Assembly: GCA_021442155.1 (NCBI GenBank)
Contig: CM038222.1
Location: 58,316,266 to 58,380,265, forward strand
Reading direction: 5' to 3'
DNA from: Cymbidium sinense
Lineage: Eukaryota > Streptophyta > Magnoliopsida > Asparagales > Orchidaceae
Length of the DNA: 64,000 nucleotides
Position numbers and translations under genes: made by a program. This document shows, one piece after another, positions 47,779 to 60,427 of this stretch. Positions within the stretch are counted from its first letter, which is position 1. Each line of letters starts with the position of its first letter. A model generated the notes under the pieces. That model saw only the letters and a list, made by a program, of their open reading frames with translations. It was not told the DNA's origin and searched no databases.

Positions 47779-50700
47779 TGTGGTGAAAATTTTCTATAAG
47801 GGACTCACCTTTGAAATCTGTGGGGAGAAAAGAAAGAGGAACCATTACAAAAATTCCTCTTGGTAAGATGCCACGTAGATCTGCAGATGTACTTATTGGT
47901 GATCAGATACATCATCAAGGTATAGTGTACTATCTCCAAAGATAGAAGTCACTACCCTTTAATGGAACCAATCACCTCAATAAGGACTCCTAAGGATGAT
48001 GGGTCTGTAGATGCACCAGAGATTCTTCCCCTACTTTACATGGAAAATTAAAGCAATGTTTATTTTAAACCAGGTTCATTAAGTTCCCTACAATGGCAAG
48101 CCGCCATAGTTAATTACATCCTAAGGGACGGGATCCCTTAGAAAAACTCTAGATTAAGGTAAATGATCGTTGTCTCTGAAGATTTCAATGGTAAGGACTA
48201 TCAATCGATTAGTTTGTATCTGAAGATCAAATGGGATTGATCAAAAGAGGGAGTTATTATCGAGGCCAAAATGTGAAATAAGTAGGAGATTCTCACGATG
48301 CTAAGAAACCTAGCAAGCATCTCAAACTATCGTTTAGTTGGGCTTTACATTTTAGAAATTGATTTAGCTTGTTTGAGTTGCATTTTTCATTAGAATTTTA
48401 GGACTTAAGATTCCTTAACACAACATTAAGAAAATGCATAAGAGGTGAGAATTATGATTATGGCCCGCAAAAGGGAGAAGCAACCTCATAACCTAAATCT
48501 AGGGAGCTTTGATGAGGGTTACAACCTAAATCTAAGGCAAAAGTGGATAATTGGTTTGCCTCCACAAGAGAGGACAAACCACCCAACTACTTGGACTTCC
48601 AATCGCCTGGGGGTGATCACCAACTAACTCCTTCTACGATTTTAAATACATGTAGGTAAGTCTTTACTCTTATGCAATATAGCTAGGCTGTTATTATTTA
48701 GAAAGAGACTAAGTCCTTAAACTCACTCCCTAAAGAGACTAGATCATATAAAGGGCATGCTTCAAATGACTTAAATCTAACGTAATTCAATTTTCATTAT
48801 ATTTTTATTTTTGGACAATCATATTGACTCGGGCTAATAGGATTTTTATGACTAATGCATGAGAAATCAGATTATTGGCCAAAATCAATGAGAAGGTAGG
48901 AGGTGAGTTTCCACTTGACCAAAGGTGAAGCTCTCAAAAGGTGGAAGCCCTCCAATCAAGAGTTAAATAAGATGCATTTGTGCATGATATTATAAAGAAA
49001 TGCTCATCTAGCTAAGGGGTTGCTAATTCTTTTATATTGATTTTAGTCCTAAACTTTAAGTGAGGTTATGAATTGTTTAATTTTAATTTGAATTATTAAG
49101 TTGGGTAAAAGATTTATTTTTTCCTAAAGAGCCTAATCCACATCCAGGCCATACATAAAGAAAGGAAGAAACTAGGAAAAACATGCTACTTAATGCAAAA
49201 GCTAAACAAATCATCAAACAATTTATAAAGCTAATCGCAAAAAATAATAAATGGTCATTTACGGTCACACACCACCAAATAAAATATATAAGTAGTGATC
49301 TACCCTTATACAACATAGATTACAAATGAATTGAATTACAATTTAAGCAAAGGAATTCATTGTTATGGGGGTCTTCAAGCTTTATTTTTCTTTCTTCTTT
49401 CTTCTTTCTTTTCTTCTTCTTTTCTTCTTTTCTTCTTTGGATCTTCCTTTGGATGGTTGGATGGTAGATGCTTCAAGGCTTCACATGGTGCATAAGATAG
49501 GATCTTATGACCAATGCTCATTCTAATCCCCCATAATAAATCATTCTAAAATCCTAAATATACAAATTTTTTACATGAAAAAAAAGAAATCTAACTACAA
49601 AATAAAAGTTAAATCACACACACAAATCTCAAGCATGTTTATTAGACTTATCACCCCACACATAGGTGACTAAGTCCACCTAGCTTATGGATTATGCAAA
49701 AAGTTGCAAGCAAGAAGCATTTATATTTTTATTTATGATAGCGCCCCTTAAACACAATCCCCTGCAGAAAAGAATAGTTAGACTAAGCATGCCCTACCAT
49801 TCATTCTACGAGCATACACCCTAACATCCAATCTAAAACATATATCACAAAATAAAACATAATATCAAACTATGCACTAACCTAACCTAAAGCTAGAAGT
49901 GGTGACTTAGGCTAATGTATGTGCTTTGAAGGTTTGTGTGGTATGCTTAGCTATGACTTTAGGTTTAAATTTTCTAAGTGTGAAGAACATGTTCAACTTA
50001 TAGGAGGGTTTCATTTAAGTTGTTTAAGTGTTTTGGGTTATTTTTATTTCATGTTTTAATTTGGTTTAAGTGAAACCTACAATTAATTACTAAGTTATAA
50101 AGAGAGGGAAAGAGAAGAGAACTTCTCTTTCCTTCCCTAATCTTAAGTAATTTCTAAGGTAAGTTCACATTTTAATTTCATTTAGGTGAATGTTTTGATT
50201 ACATATTTTAATCAATCCTAAGTTTAGATAAACCCTAAATGAACCTATTCAAAAAGAAAGGTATTTTAAGATTAAATAAAATGAATCAAAATTCACATAA
50301 CACACATTACTTCAATTCTTTCCCAACATATATAACATGCATATGGATGGACCCTAAGCACATCTATACATGCAAATAAGAATATATAACACACTTTATG
50401 ATGCATGCTAAGTAATCCATTTAAGAAAATTTAGAAGTTCAATATGCATGATTTTTCTTTAGTATAAAAGGTTTTACTTATCCAAAATTTCACATACATA
50501 CATGAGAGTAAGAAAGGCATAAGTGAGTACAATGCCATTGTTAACCAAAGGTGTAAGGTACAATACCTACTTAGGGCTACTTAAAGCCTCACAATCTTGA
50601 GGTTGTCCAGACTAATATGCCACTTTCCTTAAATACAAACATGCATATAAAAGAAATGAAGTGGAAAAAGGAATATGCAAAAGTTGTTTAATAGATTTAT

Positions 50701-53700
50701 TTTTTTTTATGCAATTTATGCATGTAAGTATAAGCAAAATTTCTTAAGTGATAGCATAGGGATGAATAGTATATGAGATTAAGTATGTGTTGGGTTCTTT
50801 TCAAATGAACCCTACATCTTACTAACTCCTATTCAAAACTATGCTAACATGAGGAAGAAAGAGAGTCTATGCTAAACATACTTTTATAATCCATCACATG
50901 CAAGCTTATAATAAATATATGAATAGCACACTTTTAGATTTCATAATTAATTTATAAGTTTTGAAAATATTTTGGATTTAGTAGTGATAATAGCCACTCA
51001 TATTTTACTTTAGCCAACACATGCACATTTGACATAAAGTAAATAATTTTCATTTTAAAATTTGAAACATGAAATTATGAATGCATGAATCACATGACAT
51101 ACAACTTAACATGTTGGGAAAGATCTAAAGTAATGAAAGCATGTAAACAAACTCACTTTACTTAAATCATAAAGACATTCTTAAAGAATAAGAAAATTTA
51201 GAATAAATCAAAGTGAATTTCAAAATAATTTTTGTTTAGTTTGAAGTTTGATTTAATTTTGAAAAGACTAGATAAGTTTACTGTTCTTAACCCATTCTCA
51301 CATGTGTTTTGTATTTTTGTTTAATTTTTAGAAAATTAAATCCATTTTTAAGTGTTGATTAGGTTAGAGTATGAATTAAATAGCTTAATTAATCCTTACC
51401 TACACCACCTTAGAAAAATTAACTAAGTAATTCTGAGCTAATGAGATACATAAAACCCATAAGATATTTAAATTTGCAATGCACCTAATAAAGAAAAGGC
51501 CTAATACAATTTGGCTCACAATTAAAAGTTAATTAAGCTAAGGGGTTTAGCTTAAGTACTTTTTAAAACACCCTTTCATACTTATGGAAGGGGTTTTAAT
51601 TTCCTTAATTAGACTTAAGTTATTAAACCACTAAGCATTTACTTAAGGTAGATTAATTAAGTTATGAAACTTTTTAGAATTTTTGAAAATTATTTAAAGA
51701 GGGTGATTAATGAGTTAACCCTTAATTGAGAGGGGATTAAGGAGAGAAAAGGGGGTTTATGGAATAGCTTAGCGAAAATGCTCCAAAATTTTTCCATAAA
51801 ACCCTTACTCACTTGATCTGACCTTAATCAAACTTAATCATTGGATAAATTCACTAATCACACCTTAATTACCCTTAATTACATGAAAGGGGTAATTAGG
51901 GAATGAAATAGCAATTTTCATAATTAAAGCCTCAATAAATCTCAAGAAAATTAGGGTAGGCAAAGGCCATCCCCTAAAATGAACCTTAAAAATTTAAGAT
52001 TAATTGATGACCTAATTAGAGGATAATTAGCTAATTAAAATTCCCAAAAAAAAATCCAAATTTAGAGAAAAGGGTAATTCAAAATCCATTAAAACCATTT
52101 TTAAAATATTCTAGATAAAATTATCTATCCATAGCATTTTTCCTTTTATTTTTTTGATTTTTCTATGAAGAGTTATGAAATTTAGAAGATCAAGGGATTA
52201 ATTAGGAAATAATTAGGTAAATAACTAATCCATGATTAATCTAAGCTCACGGCGCAATGCGTGGCGTGGCAGTCAGCGTGCTTTACACTTGTCGCACCGT
52301 GAGCCACTCACTTAAAATGTCACTCGAGAAGAGGCGGCTGGTAATATCCTTCCGATCAAAGATCAGATGGCTAAGGATTCACCCACGGTTTAAAATGGAT
52401 AAAGGATTTCTAAAACATGCCAAATAATCTTAGCCATCTAGCTAAAATGCGCGGATGGACGTCTAAGATGAGCCAAGTTCTTCCATGAGAATTAATGGAG
52501 ATCGTCCATGATCTAGGGAGATCGAGCTGTGCATGGAATCATATAAGACTCAACCACAAAGGCATCATTACCTATCAAATGGTTGATTTTCATGCAATGA
52601 AAATTCTTTCACAAAGGACCAACACCTATCAAGCTAAGTGGGCGAAAAATTACATACCTCATCAGAGGTGATCACCGGCTCTCGAGCTTGATGAGGTAGA
52701 TTTGTCTAGTGGAGATGAAGCCCTGTTGAAAGTTTCAAGCCTTTGGATTGAGTGGATCTTTCTATGGACAAACACCGCTTGATCTCTCTTGCAGATTTGA
52801 TCCAATTGAGGCTCTCCTTCTTGTGGGAATTCAAATGGATGCTTGGGAAAGTTCAAATTGGTTCTTAGAAGGAGTGTGTAGAAGGAATTTGGATGGGATC
52901 AAGTGTAGAGGAAGTTGGCTAATCACTCAACCTCCCTTATTTTTGCACAATGCATCAAAAGAATTCAAATCCCTCTCAAAACAGGGAAAGCTCTCGATGA
53001 TCACTAAAGGTTCCTAGGCCTCAATCGAGTGTGGAATGTGAAATTGGAGTATATCTCCCGGAATTAGATGGCCATAAGCACTATTTTGATCCAATTGACC
53101 ATTAGGAGGTTGTTTAGGTATTTGAGTGTGCACATGGTGGTGGTTTGATCCGAGTGGAATGCCAACTTCCCATTGAGCTTGGAGGCAATTTGAAAACTCA
53201 ATTTCAAGCCATAAAGTTTGGTCCATGGGTCAAATGGGTTGCAAACCCATTGGGTGCACCACTCATCACGTCCCTTGAGCTTTTAGGAAAGCCTCAAGTG
53301 ATTTAGAGGGTATGACCAAAATACCCATGGTTTAAGCCAAAATTTGTTCTATGGTTGAGGGGTAAAATGGTCATTTTACTATTTTTTTTACTTTGGGTAT
53401 GTTTGGTATGTTGAGAAAATAGGTTTGGCCAAGTTTCATTAGATTTGGAATCCATTTGATAGGGTTTGGCTCATATTGACCCATTTAGGTCAAAATGGGT
53501 CAATTGGGTCGAACAAAGGGTTGGGTCAAGTTCATATGACCATTTGAAATATTTTGGTGTTTTTGGTTTGGTTCAATTTGGTTTAGATTTGGTTTTGGCT
53601 CATAAGACTTCATTTAGGTAAAATGGGTCAAGTTGACCTATTTGACCCATTTGACCTATTTGAGGTAGGTAAAGGATAGGTTCAGGTTAGGTTAGTCATA

Positions 53701-55622
53701 TGGAGTGGATTGGTATCTTTATTTCCAATCAATTTGGGTTAGGTTCAATTTTGGCTCAACATGACTCCTTTAGGTCATGTTGGGTCTAAGGTCAATTGGG
53801 CTAGGTTGAGTCTAGTTGGCCAATTGAGGCTTTGGTCAAGTTCCACAAGTGATTTGGAATGGACTTCACCCATTGGTTCCAATCAATTTGGCTTAGATCA
53901 AGTTTTGACACATTTTGACCCTTTAGGTCAAAATGGGTCAACTTGGGTCAAGTGGGCCAATTGGGCTAGGTTTGGCTCAAATGTTGGCTGGGTCAAGTTC
54001 AAACATAGGTCATGACTGAACTTGGATCAATGGTTTCAATCAATTTGGCCTATGGTGGAATTTGGCTATGTATCATCTTAGGTTAAGTGTTGACTTGGTT
54101 TGACCCAATTTGATTGATTGATCATCCCATGATGATTGTTGATCATGATGAGAGGGATATATGAGTTTGGTTTAATCCAATTTGGTTAAGATCAAAAGTT
54201 GGCTCATAAGGGTACTTTAGGTCACTTTGGGTCAAGTGAGCCTAAGTGGGTCAAATGGCTTGGTCAAAGCTTGATTTGAAGTTGATTGATCTTGTATATG
54301 GACTTATGTTTGAAATATAAATCTATTTACAAGTGGTTTGAAGTCAAATGGACTTTGATCCATTTGAAAATTTCATATTCAAAGGAAGAATATGAAAGAG
54401 TTTTGGGTTTGATTTTTTATTTAGGTTTTGATTGTTTGATTTAGGTTTGGATTTATATATGAGCTCATCATTGTAGGATTGATTGAACCATGAGAGAAAA
54501 TCAAGGATTTGGCTTAATTTGAAAGTGATTTAGCTAAGTTCAAGATTTTGGCTTGAAAGACTTAGATTGAATTTTGAGTGGATTTGAGTTTGATTTTTAG
54601 AAGTGGGTTTTGATTGTTTGAATTTATATTTCATTTATATATGAATATAAATGAGAATATAAATTGATCATGAGAAAATTTTAAGGATTTGAAAGAGTTT
54701 AATCATGATTTAGGATAAATCCATTAAAGGGAATTTAAAGGATTTAAGAGAAATTTTAATTAAAAATTTAATTTTTGGATTGGATTTGATTGATTTATAT
54801 TTATATTTTATTTATATATGACAATTTAAATGTGAATACAAATAAGTTTTGAGAAAATCCCATGAGTTTGAAAAGGTTTGATAAAAGTTTAGGTTAAATC
54901 CATTAATTGAAAATTAAGGGATTTTAATGGAATTTCAAGCATTTTAAATTTGGAATTTAATTTTAATTTGATTTGATTATATTTATATTTCATTTATATA
55001 TGTGTGAATATAAATGAGAATATAAATAATTTTTGAGAAAATCCCCTGGATTTGAATAGGTTTGATCAAATTATTTTGGCTAAGTCCTTTAATGGAAAAT
55101 TAAAGGGACTTAAGAAAATTTTCATGAATTGATTTGAATTTTGAATTTGATTTGATGGGTTTGAATTTATATTTCATTTATATATGAGAATATAAATGAG
55201 AATATAAATGGATCATGAGAAAATCTCAAATATTTGAATAGATTTTGATCATAATTTTGGCTAAGTCCTTAAGAAAGGGTTAAGGACTTAGGAAATTTGA
55301 ACTTGGAATTTTGATGTATTTTGATCATGGGTTTCAATCATGGAATTGAATTGAGTTTGGAGAAAATCAAATGGAATTGATTTCGAGTTTGACTTGAAAG
55401 AAGGAAAGTGAGGAATGATTTAAACTAAAGGGTAGGAGATTTTCCTAACACTCCTAAAGCATGACCTATTCCTATGAATAACTCTTATAAGTCTTCTAGG
55501 GCTAGGGGAATGTCCACCTAATCACTAGATATCTCTTAAGACTAAGGAATCTTTAAAGCCTAAGAGAAGTCCTATGTCTAAGATGGAGGTGTTGAGAGCT
55601 CATCCTAAAAATAAGGTCAACA
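47779..55622 (-). repeat. 3' LTR of element 3 (subfamily B, 7.8 kb)
   Basis: On the minus strand it starts TGTTGACCTTATTTTTAGG at 55,622, right after the polypurine tract, and ends TTTTCACCACA at 47,779. It is uninterrupted and so defines the LTR-B length. It aligns throughout with the solo LTR at 27,073-37,055, including the GC island (about 52,230-52,540) and the TTGACC-rich zone (53,450-54,260). The five bases ACAGG at 47,774-47,778 are the candidate target duplication, whose partner would lie outside the window. Confidence 0.8.
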
Positions 55623-55640
55623 AAAGGCGCCCAATAGGTG
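55623..55640 (-). other. Polypurine tract region of element 3
   Basis: The minus strand reads CACCTATTGGGCGCCTTT and then the LTR start TGTTGACC, parallel to 27,021-27,038. The G-run carries a C compared with element 1. Confidence 0.5.
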
Positions 55641-58430
55641 TGGTGTGACTGACAAGGAACACCACACGTATTAGTGTTAATCGAAATGATCAACAACATC
55701 AAAAAATCACAAGAACTAACAGAAACTATATATTCCTGACCCAAGGAAAAGAAGGAATCCAGAGCTTAGTACAATGTGGCTCTACTTATGTCCAAGACAT
55801 AAGAGAGAGGGAAGAAAACCACTAAGGGATAGAGTGTGAACCTTCCACTAGGGAAGCAGATTCAAGTCATCCACAAGGGGATGAAAAGGATTGATTTGAT
55901 TCTCACTAAGGAGAAAAAAAAATTTATTTATTTTGATATAGAAGAGGGTAGAATTTTTTTTGAATTTTGTTAGGTTTAGATTTTTTAGATGAACCATGTT
56001 AGTTTGCAATAGACTGTACTAAGCAGAAGCCATGGAGGTTAAGACCTAACTCAGATTTATCAATCCAAAGGGGTAGTCTACTAAACACATAGTAGGACTA
56101 AATAAACAAAGGATTCCTTTGGTATGCAATGACTATACTAGGAATAAAGTATAGTATACTTACATCTTCCAAAGTAGAGACCAATTGCTGGGGTAATTTA
56201 TTGGCAAGGCAATAAATTGAACCTAAACTAGGGCTGACTATTGAGTGAATGCCACTGGGGGACATAGATCAACTCAATGATAGTCAAGATTGATTTCATT
56301 TTTAGTTTTATTTATTTTGATTATGATGGATCTCATAGGTTTGCGATGAGCATTGGTAGGGACCATGGAGGCTTTGAACTGGCTTCAGTTTATTAATTCA
56401 AGGGAGGTAGTCTACCAGCCCGCAAGGTGAACTATCCAACAAAGGAGAAATGCCTTTTGGTACACAATGGTCAAGTCTTAAGAGAAAGCATGGGGACTCA
56501 TATCTTCTAAAGATAAGAAACCACTAGGGTGATTAGTTGCTTTGGCCAACAAATAAAACCCGACCTAGGGCTGACTATTGAGTAAATGCCACTGGGGGAC
56601 TTAAATCAATTCAAGAATAGTCAAGATTAATTTCATTTTTAATTTTGTTTTGATGGATTATATTGGTTTGTGATGGGTCACACTGAGAAGGAGCTTATAG
56701 AAGCCTAGATCTATCTGATTCTTGAACCAAAGTAGTAGCTTTCGATGGGAGAACTATCCAACCAAAAGGTACCTTTGATTTACAATGATCAATTGAAGAG
56801 AAAGCTTCAGGACTCACATCTTCAACTATAAAAGATCCTTTGGGGTGATCAGCTTTAAACAAAATCCGACCTAGCGCCTTCGATTTAAAATCATGCTAGA
56901 AAGAATGCGTCATAGTCTTATATCTTTCAAAGCAGAATGACTGCCAGGGTAACTTGTTTGGGGCAAAATAGATTGATCCTGACCTAAGGGAGACTACGGA
57001 GTGAGTATCGACCTAGGGATTTATCTCAACTCAGGCAATTCTTATAGGGAGTTCTGCTGACACTACCCTAAAGATAGGATGCCTGCTTGAGAGAAGGGGC
57101 CCTTTGGGGCTTGAATTCCTAATCCACAAGCAAATTAATTTTGTTTATTTATTTTAGTTTTTTTGTCATGGACCCTGTTAGTTTGCGAGGGATCAAACTG
57201 AGAAGAAGCTTATATCAACCTAGACCTATCTCAGATTTATTGAACCAAGAGAGAATTTATGCATCCACTGAACAAATTTTTTCACCACAGGGGTGGCTAC
57301 TAGGAAAGGGAACCGTCAAAAGTAACCTGGGTAGTGTCTAAATGGGGTCACAAAGGACTTGATCCAAATAGAGTGTCCATAGGGGATGGGGCTAATAAGG
57401 GCTCAATTCAACACCCTAGAGAAAATGACATAGCTAGTCATAAATTCAATAGGTATTCGGTGTCCAACTCAAGGAGAAAGCACGGGGACTCATATCTGCC
57501 AAGAGTGGTGTACTCACGGAGTCGTCACAAGAGGGAACATCAACCAACCTAAGGTGCCCATCAATTTGCAACAATCAAGGAAGAAAGCTGGGACTCACAT
57601 CCTTTTATAGTGAAATTGATTGCTGGGATAGTCTATCTTTGGCAGTGCATCCGACCTAACCACCGAGTGAATGCCACTAAGGGGACTTATATCAACCCAA
57701 AAGTAGTCAAGAGGAAAGGAGCCTCTGGGGGACTTATCATAAACCTCAAATATACTCAACCTAGTTAGAACATGATGATTAGTTCAAGAAGAAAGCACGG
57801 GGACTCACATCTTCTTAAACAAAGTCAATATGAGGTAGCTTACTGGTTGGGCAGTGAAGACTATCATACTAATAAGGTGCTCTTTAGTTTACAATGATCA
57901 ATATTAAGAAGAAAGCGTAGGGACTCACATCTTCCAACAAATGACCACTGGGGTGACATACCGAGGTAGTATAGACTGACCTTGAGCTAATGAGTGAGTG
58001 CCCAGGGGCTTGCTCCCACATCAAATTTCAAGATAAAAGATTTGTGTTTGTTGTGCATGTGTTAAAAGGAATAGGATACCTCTGGGGGACTCTTACACCT
58101 ACCTTAAAACACTGGAATTATGAAATGATGCGTGAATGACAACAAGAATTCCCACTAAGAAAGGATGTCGCTTGGGTTCTCTCACACCTAACTTAGTTAT
58201 GCTAATCAAAATAGGATGCCTCTCGAGTTCTCTTACACCTATTTTAATAGCATCAAAATATTATGTTTGTGTTGTGAAGAGGGATAAGATGCCACTGGGA
58301 GACTCTTACACCTACCCTAGACACCATGGATTCAAAGACAAGCAAACAACACTTCGAAAGAAGAGAATATTTGATGAATGGAATTAGATTTTGTTCTTTT
58401 TATTAATGAATTATTTTCAAACAAGTTTTG
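55641..58430 (-). repeat. Tandem-repeat 3' UTR of element 3
   Basis: Units of about 325-345 bp are marked on the plus strand by GGACCCTGTTAGTTTGCGA-like words at about 55,983, 56,330, 56,655 and 57,170, and by GGGGACTCACATCTTC, CCACTAGGGTGA, GGGCTGACTATTGAGTAAAT and GCCACTGGGGGAC. Towards pol (57,560-58,340) units shorten, ending in a series around GATGCCTCTGGGGGACTC and CTTACACCTACC spaced 60-120 bp. Short open frames here are chance. Homologous to 24,863-27,020 in reverse complement. Confidence 0.8.
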
Positions 58431-58432
58431 GT

Positions 58433-59520
58433 TCATGGGTAATATTTCTTTAGATAGAGCCCATTAATTGGAAGCATCCCGTGTTCCCCTTTACAATTAA
58501 TAAGCTGATAAGATCCTCCTTGGTAGGCCTTCTCTATGGCATAGGGGCCTTCCCAAGTGGGTTCAAACTTGCCTCCTATCTTTCGATGGGCAACAATTGG
58601 TCTCCTTAGGACTAACACAAGTTCTCCTACTTGAAAAGACCTAGGACAGAACAGCTTGTTGTGAGCTTGAATCATTTTGTCCTTGTACAACAAGAGGTTC
58701 TGGCACGCCTGGGGAGACTCTCCTACAAACCTTTGAGCACTTCTAATCGCAACTTTGCATTTTGCTCTATAGTGATCTTGTTACCCAATGCTATCCTTAG
58801 TGATGGAACTTGAACTTCTAAGGGAAGAACGGCTTCAGACCCATACATTAAGTAAAATGAGGTAGACTGAGTTGGAGTTCAGTATATGGTGTGGTAGGCC
58901 CACAAAGCTTCAACCAACTGCTTATTCCACTGTCGTTTATTATCATCAAGAGTCTTCTTCAGTATCTGGATGAGATTTTTGTTGAATGCTTCTACTAAAC
59001 CATTAGCTCTGGTGTAGTAGATGGTAGAGTATCTCTAATATATACCTTATCTTTTAGCAAAACTATTGATCTTTGTACTTTTAAATGCAGTACCATTATC
59101 GGATATAATTCGTCGAGGCACCCCAAACATATATACGATATGGTTCCTAAAAAATTGAAGCACATGGTGAGTTATGACCTCTCTGAGTGGGATGACTTCT
59201 GCCCACTTAGAAAAGTAGTCGGTAGCAGCTAAGATGAATCGATGCCCCTTGGAAGAAGGAGGATCGACGACTACAATATGCACAACAACACTCAAATGGA
59301 CATGAAGTCAAAGTAGGGTGTAGAATATTGGGTGGTTGGTGGAGGACCACACTATGCACCTGACACTGATGGCATCTCCTAGCTACATCCATGCAAACTG
59401 TGATCATAGAAGGCCAGTAATATCCAAGTCTTTTGATCTTCGACTTCATCTTGAACTGGACTGTTAAGCTTCACATAGACCTGAATGTACCTCGGTTATA
59501 ATGTCATGGGTTTCTTGTTT
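58433..59520 (-). pseudogene. Integrase of element 3
   Basis: Zinc-binding part: EVHSGLCEA, a stop where the second His is expected, KIKRLGYYWPSM and ARRCHQCQ (Cys pair intact). Catalytic core: DPPSSKGHRFILAATDYFSK, WAEVIPLREV, FGVPRRIISDNGTAFKS (second acidic residue) and RANGLVEAFNKNLIQILKK (Glu of DDE), then WNKQLVEALWAYHT. The first catalytic Asp region falls at a frameshift near 59,290. C-terminal part: GELVLVLRRPIVAHRKIGGK and FEPTWEGPYAIEKAYQGGSY, ending at a stop at 58,433. Single stops lie near 59,050 and 58,870. The enzyme would insert cDNA in the host genome; this copy cannot. Confidence 0.85.
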
Positions 59521-59539
59521 GTCTAAATAATATAATCAC

Positions 59540-60427
59540 ATCTAGTCAAAGGACCGGTGGTATAGGGTGCCATCAACGAGAGCATAGGAGAGAGCTCTAT
59601 ATTTCACCTGATGGGCTTGAGATTTCTCTTGAGGTGGTTTGCGAGTGTTCAAATAATCTATGAACAGTTGCCTCCAATCTAGCTCATTGTACATTTTAGC
59701 AACGATAACCTCCCCTTCAAGAGAAAGTCTCTCGATGAGTTCAGAATCAATAAAAGATAAGACTTGTCTATTTTGGACCATTATTGAAATGGACTCATCT
59801 TCCAGATATGCCAACTCTTTGGCAAGTTTCACCAAGGCATCTGCTACTGCATTCTCTGCTCGAGGAACCTTGTAAATGGTAACTTCGAGAATCTGGGCCA
59901 ACAGCTTCATGGTATACTCGTAGTAATGATGAAGCTTGGCTTTAAGGACTGGTAGGACCCAACAATCTAGTTGATGACCAACTGAGAATCCCCAAAGATG
60001 TTTATGCTCTTGACACTAGTAGTAATGGCTAACTCCAAACTGACAATCAAAGCCTCATACTCAACTTCATTGTTAGTGCAGGGGTTGGAAAGATAGTATG
60101 AGAATCTCATCATATCACGGTTTGGGATTAGAAGAACTATTCCTACCCTTGCCTTTCCTGGGAGAATAGATCGTGGTGCTTCACCTTTAAGAAAAGAAAT
60201 AGCACCATCAAAATACATCTCACATCGACGAGTGCCAGCCTCCACTAAGTTCATGATTTGTTCATCGGGAGATCATCACTAAGTGGAGAATCATGAGGAA
60301 GTGGGTGGGCTGCTAAGAAATTCACTAGTGCCTGACCTTTTACTACACGGAGGGGTACAAATATGATATCAAATTGTGAGAGTATCATGGACCAATGATC
60401 CAAACATCCGGAAAGTGTTGGTCATTA
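59540..60427 (-). pseudogene. RNase H tail and additional RNase H (aRNH) of element 3
   Basis: From 60,425 the frame reads LSGCLDHWSMILSQFDIIFV and VKGQALVNFLAAHPLP, the end of the first RNase H and connection of Tat pol. An additional RNase H follows: CEMYFDGAISF (first Asp), NNEVEYEALIVSLELA (Glu) and NIFGDSQLVIN (second Asp), then a stop at 59,967. After a frameshift it continues LEVTIYKVPRAENAVADALV (last Asp). A second RNase H between RT and integrase is a mark of Tat/Ogre elements. The domain is cut on its upstream side by the LTR at 60,428. Confidence 0.85.

Larger units (their letters stand above)
47779..60427 (-). mobile_element. Element 3: Tat-like retrotransposon, 3' half
   Basis: Read on the minus strand from 60,427: RNase H end and second (aRNH-type) RNase H, integrase, tandem-repeat 3' UTR, polypurine tract and 3' LTR. 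The 5' half (gag, PR, RT) is not in the window because another LTR interrupts pol at 60,428. Protein frames are better preserved than in element 1 but still carry stops and frameshifts. Confidence 0.75.

Noticed and set aside
52662..53017. Overlapping 64- and 89-codon frames in element 3's LTR
   Set aside because: No homologue in the matching part of the solo LTR and no recognisable domain.
57141..58387. Several plus-strand frames of 66-83 codons
   Set aside because: They lie antisense in the tandem-repeat 3' UTR of element 3 and recur only as repeat units.
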